Below are positions 34,098 through 46,436 of a stretch of 64,000 nucleotides of DNA, one piece after another (position 1 is the first letter of the stretch; every line of letters begins with the position of its first letter). The notes beneath the pieces were generated by a model. It ran no database searches. It was not told the DNA's origin and worked only from the letters and a program-made list of their open reading frames with translations. The stretch comes from Byssochlamys sp. IMV 00236 (taxonomy: Eukaryota; Ascomycota; Eurotiomycetes; Eurotiales; Thermoascaceae). The DNA lies in assembly GCA_001931875.2 (NCBI GenBank), contig MSJH02000556.1:186001-250000 (forward strand). The letters are read 5' to 3'. The translations under genes were made by a program, and so were the position numbers.

Positions 34098-35413
34098 ATG
34101 CCGTACACCAGCGCTGAGGGTGATAGTGACGGACATAGGAACACTGAGAGACCAGAGGAATGCCTTGTCAGTAGAGCCCATGTATTGGCTAATTTCATGG
34201 GGAACGCAAGTGAAGATCTGTGTTCGCTTGTCACAGCCATGGCCGCGGAGATTCGGCAAAAGGATCTAGAGTTGAAGGCTGCAGAAGTGCAGATCTGCAA
34301 GCTCGAAAATGCAGTCAGCGACTCCACGAAGAGGCTTCTTAAGGCTTTCCCCACTTCATCCCTCGATGACTCAAGGCTCCGTGGAGAGTATAGCACGCTT
34401 CGTGGGTCTGTTGAAGACTGGGTGTGGCTTTTGCCTGCTGCTACACTCACCCAAGAATACCAAAGCAACATGGCACAACTTCCGGCAGAACATGCTCCCG
34501 GAGCTTTGAAAAAAGCGCTCATGCTACTCCATACCTCGCTAGAACTCCAGAGTGAGGTTTTCTGTGCGGTTATTTGTCAACGTGTCTGGAGAATGTTCTT
34601 CGAACCATGGGCTCTTGTTGCTGAGAAGAGTCAGAAGAACTTCATGATCTCCCTTGAGACGAGCATGGGGGAACTAAACGGTACGTTACAATGAGGCCCA
34701 TACTTTAAACCGTCAGAAGATGTTTATATACTGTTGTCATTTTCTTCATTATGGTTGCTAATTTAGAGCATGTAGGAGATAAAGAAGCAATAAATGCCTG
34801 GAGGTCCAATACCATGCGCGCTCATGTTATCAGAGAGGCCTATAATAGGGAGCTGCATGCGCAGATAGGAATGCTAAACAGTGAAATACTGAGCACGCTT
34901 TCCTTTATTGACATAGACCTATCCGATCCCCTAGGGGTAATGGATGATCTCCAACGTCGAGTATTACTGCCCGCTGCAAAACTCGCAGAAGAAATGAGCT
35001 GCACACCCGAATCATATCATTGGAAATGGTACGACAATAGTGATGAGGAGCTGCGAGAACTCAAGAGACTCTCAAAATCTAGTGTTACGAAATTTGTCAT
35101 CGTTGATAGCCAGACGCACAACGAAGTCAAAAAAGAAAAACTGGCTGTTTTGCCGTCTAACCAAAGAATAGGTCAATGCCTCCTGGTAATATTTCCAGCC
35201 CTCTTTCGACAAGAAAGTGGCAATGGGACATGGATACAGATTGAGAAGGCAACCATCCTTGTGAAGCTCAGTGAAACTGTCTCTGCCCATCTAAATCGTC
35301 AGAGCCAGCTCCAACGGGTTAAGAAAGAATCCGAGGATGACCACATGGACGGCTCAGAGTCTCCTTCCAAGAAAGAAAGTCTTCTGGTGAAAACTGAGTA
35401 CGATGATCTTTAG
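34098..35413 (+). CDS. Uncharacterised coiled-coil protein
   Basis: Exons 34098-34680 and 34767-35413 (409 residues) are joined by an 86 nt intron, reading MGELNEHVGDKEAINAW. I do not recognise the family. A heptad-like coiled-coil occurs near residues 48-75 (AAEIRQKDLELKAAEVQICK). A helical, Leu-rich middle follows, and after the splice a second helical region (NTMRAHVIREAYNRELHAQI). The C-terminal 40 residues are acidic and Ser-rich with two sites fitting the SUMO consensus (VKKE and VKTE). There is no signal peptide or membrane helix. It is divergent from the HSPA12-like Hsp70 gene, so a functional pairing is conceivable but unproven. Codon use is less biased than in the housekeeping neighbours, as expected for a weakly expressed or lineage-specific gene. 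Confidence 0.7.
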
Positions 35414-36712
35414 CCGTATTCTCAAGCGCAGTGATAGTGATTATGGAACGCGGCAGCTCCATAACTGACCGGAGATGATGTTGCTATTCTGGTCCGCTTG
35501 GCACATTCTTCATGTTTTCAACGGTGAAATCGAATATTGATTTCTTTTTGTGACTCCGGATTATCTTTCCGAATTGTTTCCTCTTCATTTCTACCACCAG
35601 CACTCGAGGCATTAATGCCCCTCTGAAGTCTGAACACTTAATTGCCTACATAAAAGTTCATCTTCATACCCTTCTTCCACATTTCACCCACTCGCCCTCG
35701 TTCAGTTCCCGTACCAAAGATAACGATAAAAAAAGCACATCAATGCTTGTCTCACAAATTTGTTTTCAATTTCTCCTCGACGAAGCAGCCCTTTAAGTGT
35801 TAAATTGCTCATTTTCTTTCTCGAAAACACTACACGCACGAGGTGGTCATGTACTTAGTACGAAATGCAAAATACAATAAGTATCTCAATATTTCTCTTT
35901 GTCTTGTCTGTGCTTCTCGTGTTCAATAGAGCCAATCACATAACGTCATTTTGGCTCTGCAATCCTCAGCCGAACTTGTAGCCTCCTTCGTTATCATCAT
36001 CCTCGACATCAATAATAATGTCCGTAAATAACTAAGTGAGTATCTCTCGGTAGATTTCTCTATTGCTTCCATTCTATCAGCACCCAACTGCTTCATTAGA
36101 GACGAGCTGCAAAACGCCACTATTACCCTATCTATATAAAGGGTATAGAACAAACAATATGACGCCACTTATTTCCACCTATATAGAATCAAAGCAGACA
36201 CGCCGGAAGTAAGAAATACACAGAAATAGTGGCGGAGGTAGTGCTTCAGACAGTGATTAATTAGGATCAAGTCCAAGGATATACATAAATAGTTGATCGA
36301 TTTCGGTATCCTCTAGTTAGGTCTTCAAGCAATCGAGATCCTGTTACTTATCGTATCGAGTGCTTTTCTTCCATTCTTTTCTTGCTTTTGTGGTCTTAGA
36401 TCCCTATTATCCGTCATGGCGCTACGAATGGATTTTCTTTCTCAGAAAAGTGTCCTTGATGAATAATAGCATGATGCCAATTGAATTATTAATCTTTTCG
36501 GGTGTCACAATTATTATTCATGGACATATGCTTTTCCTTTTTCGTTAAGCCATTTACATATAGAGAGATTATTAAATATAGGAAGACACTCAGAAATATA
36601 TATATATACTACAATACTATGCACCGAAAATAATGCAATATCCACTTAAAACCGCGCGATCCAAAAATATGGAATTATGCAAGAGTCAACTCCCCAATGA
36701 ACCAGAACCTCC
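35414..36712. other. Convergent AT-rich spacer
   Basis: About 1.3 kb between two gene 3' ends, with TATA-rich stretches (36596-36608). Small ORFs at 35923-36168 and 36360-36548 show no family resemblance. Nothing else was seen. Confidence 0.5.
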
Positions 36713-38437
36713 CTATCGCTTAAATATCCTCAGCTCAATATGCCTCAAAAAGAAGTAACCAACTGCAGCAAAAGCGAAGCCCAATTCGAAACCGACGTCA
36801 CCACCATACGGTGGGGCGCCTGCGTGTTGGGCAATAGGGCCTACGAACCACTGCTGGCTCATACCCATGACCATACCCACGACGCCGCAGCCGAAGGCAA
36901 GGACGGCGGCGATTCCAGGAGGGAGCTTGTCGGGTTGGTCGTAGATCTCAGGGCGGTAGCCGGAGAAGCCACGCTTGAAGACGAAATGATCCGTCAAGGC
37001 AATGCCTTCGTAGATGGCAAGCCAGTATCCGATGAAGTTCATGAAGTTCTCCAGGACGGCCTCGAATTGGGAGTAGCCGGGGATGGCGATGGCGATGTAA
37101 ACACATGTTCCCAGGAGCGTCCAAATGAACCGTGGAACGCGTTGAGTCCAGCGACCCATCACCTGAAGAGTCAAGGCAACAGAGTAGATATTCGGACAGT
37201 TGTTTGCAATGATCGACAAGGCTAGAATGATCACACAGAACTTTCCAAATCTGCCGAGAGGCGGGAACAACACTGCGCCTAGCAGACCACCTGTTCCTGA
37301 AGCTGTATAGCCTTCCTGGTAGATGTTATTCCCATCGTTGAGGCTAGTTGCCGTCATGAGTGCTGCACCGAGCATCTCAGTAAATAGCAGCGGGATAATA
37401 AGTCCAATCCATGTCGCAAAGAAGACCTTGGTACGGCTGCGGTTGGATGGCTGGTAGACAGTGTAGTCGGCTGCATAGCTGGTCCAGCCCGTCGCGAAAC
37501 CATAAACGGTGGAGCCAAAGGAAAGGACTCCACCCAACTCGGACGTACCAACCTCCCATGGAATATTCACAAAGGCGCCGGAGTGCGCAAACACACCGAG
37601 GACGATCAAGAAAATGATAAAGGTGGGAATCCAGCTCCAGTACTCATAGGCGTGCACGACTTTATATCCGAACAGGGTAATGACGAATGTGCAGACAGCG
37701 ATGATGATGATACCAGCGAAGCCGGGAACATCATTGTTGACCGTGTGGATGAGTTGGGCGCCAACAATAGTGTTGACTGAAGACCAGCCGATACAGGCGA
37801 GGATATTAAAGATGGCGACTGAAAACCAATATAAGCAATTTGTCTTGCACTTAAATGTTTCATTGTAACACTCACTCAATTTAACTCCCCACCAGCCGTA
37901 CCAGAAGCGTGACAGCACCATCTGTCGCAATCCGAAGGCGGGCCCGAAGGACGAAAAGAAGCAGACCGTCATGATGCCCAGCAAGTTGAAGAACAGAATC
38001 ACCAGACACGCATCGACGAAACCGAGGTAGAAAAGCGATTTGCCTAGCACTCCAATGGCGAATGAACTGACCACCATATTTGCTGCCAGCCACTATTCAG
38101 GTGGTCGTCAGCGCCGCGCGCTTCATGAGGAATGCTAGTTGCATAGATAGAACGCAAATGAAATTTAGAGACACACCATGCTGCCAATATTCACATAGGA
38201 GGTATCCGTCCTCTCGTTCTCTGGAACGCGCTCAATGCCTCTCTGCTCGATATTGAGCTTTCCCGCCCAGCGCTGGACCTTTGCATAGAGCGAATTGCCG
38301 TATACAAAAGTCTCCCCCGGCACAGCTCCATTGCTGTGATTGTCGTCGACGGGGGAATTTCCCACCCCAGGACTTTTTTCGAGGTCCTGCTCGAAGCCGG
38401 AGCTCGTCGCGGCGACCTCTGGGGATTTCCAAAACAT
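36713..38437 (-). CDS. Purine-cytosine permease (NCS1, FCY2-like)
   Basis: Minus-strand exons are 38177-38437, 37876-38092 and 36713-37818 (527 residues). The joins read YVNIGSMWLAANMVVSSFAIG and WWGVKLIAIFNILACIGWSS. It is an NCS1-family proton symporter with a hydrophilic N-terminus of about 85 residues (VQRWAGKLNIEQRGIERVPE, then ERTDTS) and about twelve membrane helices. Family features include WSSVNTIVGAQLIHTVN, YGFATGWTSYAADYTVYQP and ALSIIANNCPNIYSVAL. The substrates of characterised relatives (yeast Fcy2, Aspergillus FcyB) are cytosine, adenine, guanine and hypoxanthine; such transporters also take up 5-fluorocytosine. Aspergillus genomes carry several Fcy paralogs, so the exact one is not assigned. 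Location is inferred to be the plasma membrane. Confidence 0.93.
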
Positions 38438-40735
38438 CGTTGGCCCGTTGGACGACCGCTATGGGGAGGGATTGTGACAGAGCTTAAAAAGACAGAGGGC
38501 AGGCTGTCAACGCAGCGATGCTGACCAGCGGCGCGGGGCAAACCAGGACGAAGAGCTCGTCATGATCGCGTGGGCAGGGACGAGAGCCTTTTTAATACGT
38601 GCCTCGTGTCGCGATAAAAAATTCCTCTCCCACCGTGCATCGCGGGGGCCCACCTAGATAGAATCGGTGGTAGCCCTATGTTCAAACAGGGGATCGTGTA
38701 CTTAGTCCTACTGTCGCGTGGCATGTCAAGCTCCGGATTTCCTCCCAGAAAGGATTGATCCAGGGCCCGAGCAAGATCCAGACGCCGCCAAGATTGTCCG
38801 GCTTATCTGTGACCACTGGATATCTTGTCGCATGTTATTCTGATAGGCTAGACACTCCAAGCTTTGACTAGCAGACTGTGCCGACGCTGGCCGAAACGGT
38901 CCTTGTAAGCGAATCATAACCGCAATAAAAGGTCGGGTGGCGGAGGACGATAAGCACGGTTGAACCAGCCAGAGATAATAATAACTATGACCCGCGATAT
39001 GACTGTTCTTCAATAGATAATTATCAATCCCCAGAAACGTTGATCATCCATATCATCCTTGATAACGCGCGCCATGTCGCATTCTTGCCATCGCTAACAG
39101 GCACGGCGAGCTCCGAAGTAACATCATCTTGAATCGCTTAGGAATCGATCGCTTTGGAGGCCAATGCTCTCAACTCCTATGCGACGCTGCTGCTGAATTG
39201 ATTGCTAGGAGTTTCCCATATTTGTTATTTTACCATATCATGACATGAAAACAGATTCCATGGTTCCTTAACGGCCTTGTACTGTGCAACTCATGGACCG
39301 TGTTGCACAAATCTTTTGCGCCCGGGCCGTCCCATCATTACTGAAACAAGCAGGTAGTGAGTGCATCATCCGGGTTGTCCACTGGTGAGCCTGCATTCAT
39401 TGTTATTATTGACAAAGAACGAGGATAAAGCTAGGATCTGTAAGTACTCTAAAGTCAAGATTAGCATTTTGTGGATACAATCCGGGGCTCCCCGGGTCCC
39501 GCAAGGGTTGAGAAATCCGCAGCAGGGGGATGGCCGCGGAAACTCACGTCTGCATAGTCTAAATCGACTTCGAGAAGATAAGGACCGAGTTTATTCAGTT
39601 TCAGCTTGGATATTGGAGATGTGAACATCCCAAAGGAGCTGCAAGGATAACCTCGTGGGGGATGACTCGTGGGGATGATCGCCTGCAGCACCAGATCTCG
39701 GGATCGTCCGCGTTTCGACGTGGAGGATTGTTCATCTAGAGGTTCCTCTCGTGCTAGAAACCTCGTAGTCCAGGATACACTCTGAGAGACAAAGAATATT
39801 GATCGTCAATGTGGACGGGGGGCTGATATTGGGGTGTACGGAGCATGGCGGATGGCAGGCCCTGAAGCCGGACACCTCCGCTGCACGTGGCCTAGATATC
39901 TATCTATTCCTTGTTTGTTTGAGTACGGGGGAAATTTCACTCCATATTTATCTCCTAAAAATAGGAGGAATCGAGATTTTCATCACGCGTAGAACTCCAA
40001 GTCTGTATTTCAACAAGCACTTAGGCCGCGCTACGCGCGTCCCGTCCTTACATCTGGTTTTCTGATTCTTTTGTAAGAAGCGCGGTCTCGAGGGGTTCAG
40101 TTAAAGCTTATAAGGGGTGCCAGCCCGTAATAGCCCAGCGGCTATTACTTTGTGTAGTCTTTTTGGCTGAAGGGTTTCTAGGAACTGGCTGGCGCCTAGG
40201 AGTTCCTTACAATTTTAGAGTAATAATATTAGTATTAAGAATATAATACCATTCTTTCCTAAACCGCCCCAAAGCAGGTATAGTTACTTTTTAAGAGTAT
40301 ATAATTACCCAAAATATTTTAGTCTGAGGCCTATTAATCCAAGCAGCTCTATTCTTTCCAAAAGTAAATTACTTAAAGTATTTATTTATAGTTATGTAAA
40401 GAGTAGAAACTCTAATAGCCCAATAAGTGAATACCACAATGACTCAGCGTTACATCTCACTTCTCTTTTTTCAACTCACTTCTCTTTTTCGACTCACTCG
40501 ATCTTTCGCACCACCATCTAAGAACTTCTCTTTATGCTATCATTCTTATTGCTTCTTCGGTCCCCTGTAGGCTATAGCTGTCCTCTAGGGTCTGTTGGCT
40601 ATCGCCGTCGTCTTTCATGATAGGCCTTGGTCGGTGCACGTAGCCAGATAAACAGAGCTTGAGGCTTTTCATTATCTTCAGCTCTGCACTTCCAAGTTTG
40701 CCTATTCAAATTCACCCCCGCTTCTCATCTTCAGA
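38438..40735. other. Spacer ending in an AT-rich repeat relic
   Basis: Upstream of the permease (38.4-39.9 kb) no gene is supported; it includes the permease promoter. From about 40.03 kb the character changes to a hairpin-bearing segment and then to strongly AT-rich DNA up to 40.44 kb. Normal-looking CT-rich promoter sequence of the next gene follows (40.44-40.73 kb). Confidence 0.5.
40030..40440. mobile_element. Possible decayed repeat or MITE-like relic
   Basis: A 9-bp hairpin (GTAATAGCC-CAGC-GGCTATTAC, 40127-40148) and a second inverted repeat (AGGAACT ... AGTTCCT, 40180-40207) lead into about 240 nt of DNA dominated by A and T with words such as TAATAATATTAGTATTAAGA. That composition is typical of RIP-mutated transposon remnants in filamentous fungi. 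No transposase coding or target-site duplication was recognised, so the element type is unknown. Confidence 0.35.
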
Positions 40736-41733
40736 ATGCCGAACACAGCGCCGAGGAAAGAGGCGCGCGACGTTCTAAATGTCCTATGTGAAACTCTGGC
40801 TCATCCAGAGAAACTCGGTATCTCGAAGGAAAGAGGAATTGTTGGCGATGACATTCTCACGCGGCTCAATATCAGGGTCCATCCTCTCGAGGTAGACCCT
40901 CACACTGGTGTTTCCATGACTGTCGACGATCCACCTTTCTTGTTCTCGATGCCCCGACATGACGTGTTCAGGACAGACCCCCTACGAGAAAAAATAGAAC
41001 CATTTCCGAAGTACCTGGAGCCTTCTGAAAGGCCTGAAGCTGAGAGACCTGAAGGACATCACAACTTTGCCTGGTCTTCGGAAGCTCGTGGTGCAGAAGT
41101 CTTACAATGCATAACCTCTTTTGCTCTCAATCCGGTCAGGAGCAAGTACAGCTATTTCAGCATGAATCTGAGTGACATAAAGTAAGCTGGTACAGTCTAC
41201 AAAAATGAAAAAGCTATATGACCACTGACTGAACTTACAGAGATCCGGACCCGTTTCTGTGGGGGGGAGGCCTAGACAGTGGAAATGTTTGGTTTTGGAG
41301 AACCCACACAATCCTGGAGGCTCCGAAAGAGAATGGATACCCTACTCGGCCGCATATTACTATGACAACAACTGTAGACCGCGTTGGTCAAGATAATTCT
41401 ATCTTCTATGAGGAACTGATACCTCTGGTTTGCGCTATGCGAAACAGAGCAGACCAGCCAAAAATTCCTCCTCAGGAATGGGAGTCCGCATTCGAGCTAT
41501 GGGATGAAACATACGACGGCAAATTAGTCTTTGAACGTGAGAAGACATTCCCTATATTAATGTTGTCGTTTCTCGGCCCTCAACACGCGCGAGTATTTTA
41601 CGCTCGCATAAAGGACGATGAAGTCATTATCGGACAGTCAAAGCTCTATAGCTTCGAACGGAAGGATAACGCAAACATTGAGCTTTTTGCTCGACTTCTT
41701 CTGAGCGCCCCGGCCAGAAGGTGGGAGTTATAG
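40736..41733 (+). CDS. Hypothetical protein, no recognised domain
   Basis: Exons 40736-41181 and 41241-41733 (312 residues) are joined by a 59 nt intron, giving NLSDIKDPDPFLWGGGLDSG. I do not recognise the family. It is soluble, with balanced charge, no signal peptide and no membrane helix. The first half is Pro/Glu/His-rich (SERPEAERPEGHHNFAWSSE). The second half is globular-looking, with aromatic residues (GNVWFWRTHTILEAP, FPILMLSFLGPQHARVFYAR). The splice sites and the rise in coding-like composition after the AT-rich relic support a real gene. Its position beside a repeat relic and lack of recognisable homology suggest a lineage-restricted gene. Confidence 0.65.
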
Positions 41734-42489
41734 CGCGCTTCTGAGGTTCGACAGACACGCGACCGCCTCTCTGAGCAGCTCAATTTGTCCTTATCTACCT
41801 TGTAGCTAATCCAAATGAATTCTAATTCTCACCTTCGCACTCATTAATCACCCTGGATGTAAGGGTACTAGGTTCAGAGCCGTTGTATATTTGCATCATT
41901 CTAAATATCACTACATTCCCCAAAGTATGGAAATCAAGTACGCCGCTTTTCCCACGTGGTTCACAGTAACTTCTTCCTTCTCTCCACGCACTCGACTCAC
42001 CCCGGATGCTGCACGTGATTCCCTGACCGGTGCCTGGATCGACCGTTCGTGGCGCCAGGGCGGCGGCAGCATCCTCAGCACCACTACAGGTCCAATTTCA
42101 TTTCGACCTTTCAGTCACCGTCAACCTGCTCACCCTGCCTACTGCTGCTTCCTGCACCAGGTGGTAATTCTGTGCAATTATACTGCGGCACTACCTGAAT
42201 ATAAGTGAATAAGAAGGCCAGAGACGCGGCGTCTGCATCTGAGGGGATCTGATTGGTCTGATCACAAAACATTGGTTCTTTTCCTCAGATAGTTACCAAG
42301 TTCTCTATTACATATATATATTCGGGAAAGGTCAATATCAGTTTGATCTAAGTAACAAATGGCCCAGAGGACGAGCTACTTCTCCAACTTTTTTTTTTTA
42401 TTTACATGTATCTCATGCACATCATACATATTCATACAAAAGCCAACCTCTATATATGTAGCACAGTGCAGAATATAAAGACTATTCAT
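41734..42489. other. Convergent spacer
   Basis: About 0.75 kb between two 3' ends. The open frame at 41891-42208 has no recognisable features and I treat it as chance. A T run lies near 42391-42399 in the 3' flank of the folate gene. Confidence 0.5.
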
Positions 42490-44097
42490 CTAAACTCTGT
42501 AAATGGCATCAGCCATTTTCACCACCTGGCACATCTCTGGGACATCATGTACTCGCGCAATATCTGCGCCGCTTGCGACGCTGGCAGTGACTGCGGCAGC
42601 TGTGCCCCATCCTCGGTCGCTGGCCTTTTCCACACCGGTGATCCGCCCAATGAATCCCTTCCGACTCGTACCTACGAGCCAAGGAAAGCATTCCAGTCCT
42701 TCGACGTTGGTTCTCAGTTGTTGCATGTCTCGGAGCAACGTGAGGTTCTGGGATTGGTTCTTCGCAAATCCGACCCCTGGGTCGAGAATAATGCGCCAAC
42801 GACGCACGCCTGCGTTTTCAGCGGCACGGACACGCTCCAGAAGTTCCGATCCTACGCCTTGGATGATGCCCCCAGGATAGTCTATCAGTTTGGTCATGGT
42901 CGAGGGATCGCCACGCATGTGCATCAGGATAACTGACTTGCCAGTCTTGGCCATTGTAGGTAGCATCTCAGGATCTAGAGTTCCCGCGGAGATATCGTTG
43001 ATGATATCTGCACCGGCGGCGCAAGCCTCGGCAGCCACACGAGCACGGTATGTGTCGATACTAATAGCAACGTTGCGGGCTTCAGGGATAGAGGTACGGA
43101 TGTGACGAATAGCGGGAATGACGCGGGCTAGTTCTTCTTCCTCACCCACAGGAGCAGAGCCAGGGCGAGTGCTCTCACCCCCAATGTCAATCATGGTAGC
43201 TCCAGCTGCGATGAATCTGCGCACTGTTGCAGTTAAAGCAGAGAAGTCATCGGGCGAATGCAATCCACCGTCGGAGAAGGAATCGGGAGTCATGTTCAGA
43301 ATAGCCATAACATGAGTGCGGCGCTTCGGATCCGAAGGATGTAAAGATGGGAACGAGGAGGAGATTGGCGACGTGAGAGCGGGAGGCGTCTCTGACGGAG
43401 GTAGAGAGTTCAGGTAGGAGAGATAAGTTAAATTCTCCCCTGGGAGAGGAGGTCGCTCATGAGGAATCAACCTGGGATATATGTCAATCTTCGTGCCCAA
43501 AGGGTTCCAGAAGAGTGCAGCCGTACTGGCAGAGTGGTCTAAGGACGAACTCCCGCTCCAGCATCAAGGCGTGGGGGATCTTGAGACACGGATGGGATAC
43601 GATGTCATTGCCATACAGCAGAATATCGAGATCGATAGACCGTGGCCCCTTGTCAATCGTCTTGTAGCGCCCCAGGCCCGTCTCAATGGCTTGGAGCGTA
43701 TCCAAAAGTTCGATTGGCTCCATGGTTGTTTCAACCTGAGAATGCTAAATGAGCAATGAATGCGAGAAAGTAGAGTTCCTCGACGCACCTCGCAAACACC
43801 ATTAATAAATGGCTCCTGGTCAAGGACATACATAGGCGCGGTCTCGAACAGAGAACTGGTTCTTTTTACTCTGATACCGGCCCGGTCCAGTTCGAGAAGT
43901 GCCTTTTCAATCATTTCAATACGATCACCAACGTTGCTCCCTAGAGCAATGAAAGCCCGGTGGGATTGACTCCCGTTCGTGAGAGGCATTGTTGACTTGG
44001 ACCGATTCTCTCTCATAGGAACCTTTGAACAAGAGAAATACCTGACTGAGGGACACTGAGCGTGATATTTGCCATTCCTGACAGACACTCTATTCAA
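42490..44097 (-). CDS. fol1: Bifunctional HPPK / dihydropteroate synthase
   Basis: Minus-strand exons are 43789-44097, 43527-43735 and 42490-43471 (499 residues), in phase (GVCEVETTMEPIELL; RPLCQLIPHERPPLPGEN). The HPPK domain (about residues 47-180) has AFIALGSNVGDR and GPRSIDLDILLYG. The DHPS domain (about 215-499) has MAILNMTPDSFSDGG, MIDIGGESTRPGS, DPGVGFAKNQSQN and GTSRKGFIGRI. It performs the two consecutive steps that attach pyrophosphate to hydroxymethyl-dihydropterin and condense it with p-aminobenzoate; DHPS is the sulfonamide target. Yeast Fol1 also has an N-terminal aldolase (FolB) domain, which is absent here. Instead there is a 36-residue Arg/Ser-rich leader (MNRVSVRNGKYHAQCPSVRY) that could target mitochondria; M37 is an alternative start. 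Confidence 0.95.
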
Positions 44098-45124
44098 TGG
44101 TTGACAAAACCCATCAGCCTGGGAGATCCGACCTGCAGGGCAATCAGCACGGATCTCACTGATGTTTGTCGCCTCCGGTCAAGACGGGCAGCTACAGAAG
44201 CTATTACGCTAACAATTATATCAAAGACTTACCCAAACTGATTGGCGCCGAGAGATTACTACTAGCAACGTCAGAAGAGGACCAAAAAGATAACAGATCT
44301 TCAAGTAGCTTCTCACAAGGTCTGCTTCTTACTGGGAGTACTAGAAAAGCCCCTGCTCAAGAGAATCGAAAAAGGTCTGATGGGCGTGTCTCGTCGCACT
44401 GGGCCTGCGAAGATCGAGACGTTGGACGTTGAATTCAGGTAGGACGACCACTCTGCGCCGGAAGTCCAGCGGCTCGTTATTCTACCTTTCATGGCTGGCG
44501 CCGAAAAGACATCTCGATCTTACTCGAGCAGATCGACTGTGGCGGCGAATGCGTCACGAGTCGCACGAGCCGCCACTTTACTTTTTGGTCTGTCGCGAAG
44601 TCACATGACCTGACCTTGTTGACTACCATACGAATTCTCGAATTGATGAGATGAACATTCGGATCTAACAAGCCGGCAGATATGCGGATATGTTCACATG
44701 GCGTTTGTCCTACTGGGTAGTAATATAATAGTACTATGGTACTATACTGCCGAACAGCTCGTCTGATCGCTTCGGGACTTGGATAGCTCGCAGTGGTATG
44801 ATGCGCAGAGTAAGTACGCCAGCAGTACTGCAAAACACAGCGGAAACACGCAGCGCGATCAAGTACCCACCAGGTACCAGACTATCTACCCGTAGTCTAA
44901 CCCCACACTCACAGGCCGGCTAAAGCAGTTCCCGCGTGCCAGAGCTACTCCGCAAATATACCGAGGCTCACGGTCAATTGCTACGGTGTCTTACTGTTCA
45001 ATAATCAATCCCTCTCCCTCCCGTGCTCTTGCTGCGCTGCTTTATTTTATTTGGTACAAACGGTTCATCTCGTCTCGTATCTCTTTCTGAGAAACAGTTG
45101 GTTAGAAATTAAAAGAAAACAACC
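44098..45124. promoter_or_regulatory. Divergent spacer, folate gene / nitronate monooxygenase
   Basis: About 1.0 kb between divergent starts, without a supported gene. The last 130 nt before the monooxygenase start are pyrimidine-rich. The rest may carry promoter elements for both genes; I identified no specific site. Confidence 0.4.
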
Positions 45125-46436
45125 ATGGCTTCTCCTCGTGAGTATTCCCTGTGACGCAACTGGATCACCTTTGCGGTTTTCGCTAGTTCGCAACGAACCT
45201 GAGACGATGACAACTGTGCTGACAGCTTTATCTGACAGAGAAAATCCGCACTCCAGTGACTGATCTCCTGAAGATCAACCACCCCGTCTTGCTGGCGGGT
45301 ATGAACGTTGCTGCTGGTCCTAAGCTCGCCGCAGCGGTCACCAATGCGGGTGGTCTTGGTGTCATTGGTGGTGTTGGCTACACCCCCGAGATGCTAAAGG
45401 AACAGATCGCTGAACTCAAGAGCTTCCTTAACGACAAGAATGCTCCGTTCGGAGTCGATCTCCTTCTCCCCCAGGTCGGAGGAAGTGCCCGAAAGACCAA
45501 GTAAGAGATAGCTCTATCCATACGATGAAGCGTGGGTAGTATACAGTGCTAATGTGACTTTCTTCCCGATAGTTATGATTACACCAAGGGAAAGCTGAAT
45601 GAGCTTGTTGATATCATCATCGAGAGTGGTGCTAAGCTCTTTGTTTCCGCCGTCGGAGTCGCTCCCAAGCCCGTCGTTGAGAAGCTACACAAGGCTGGCA
45701 TTCTCTACATGAACATGATCGGCCACCCCAAGCACGTTCAGAAGGCCCTCGATGCCGGAGCCGACATTATCTGCGCCCAGGGTGGAGAAGGTGGTGGTCA
45801 CACTGGTGATGTTCCCACCACTGTCCTCATCCCTGCTGTCGCCAAGCTGGTCCAGGGCAAGAAGAGCCCTCTGACCGGTCAGCCCGTGCAGGTCATTGCT
45901 GCCGGTGGTCTGTTCAGCGGCCAGTCCGTTGCTGCTGCTCTGATGTTAGGCGCTTCTGCCGTCTGGATCGGTACTCGTTTCATCCTCTCTGATGAGGCTG
46001 GTGCGCCCGAGGCTCACCAGGAGGCTGTCCGCACCGCTGGATTTGATGACAATGTTCGCACTATCATCTTCACGGTACGCTCTACATCTCTCCCTTAAAT
46101 CCTCACCACTTTACTACTATGAACAGTACTAATTCCCCGCCTCAGGGTCGTCCCCTCCGTGTCCGCAACAACGCATACATCCAGAACTGGGAAGAGAACC
46201 GCCAAAACGAAATCAAGGAGCTCACCGCCAAGGGCATCATCCCCGTCGAGTACGACATGGAGAACCTCCCCGATGACGTTGACGACGATACTCTCGACAA
46301 CGCCCGTCCCTACCTAATGGGCAAGGCTGCTGCCGTCGTCAACGAGAAGAAGCCCGCTAAGGCCATCGTTGACGAGCTGGTCAATGACGCCGTTGCTTGG
46401 CTACAGAAAGGCAACAAGATGATTGCTAAGCTTTAG
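45125..46436 (+). CDS. Nitronate monooxygenase
   Basis: Exons are 45125-45137 (13 nt), 45239-45500, 45573-46074 and 46146-46436 (355 residues). The N-terminus after splicing is MASPQKIRTPVTDLLKINHP. This FMN enzyme of the 2-nitropropane dioxygenase family has a TIM barrel with HPVLLAGMNVAAGPKLAAAV, AGGLGVIGGVGYTPE, the FMN-phosphate segment CAQGGEGGGHTGDV (H168 is the likely catalytic His) and IAAGGLFSGQSVAAALMLGA. Relatives oxidise alkyl nitronates such as propionate 3-nitronate with O2 and are thought to detoxify nitro compounds. The protein is cytosolic, as no targeting signal is seen. Codon bias is high, suggesting good expression. Confidence 0.93.

Noticed and set aside
41891..42208. 105-codon ORF in the convergent spacer
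   Set aside because: Composition and lack of features suggest chance. Not supported as a gene.
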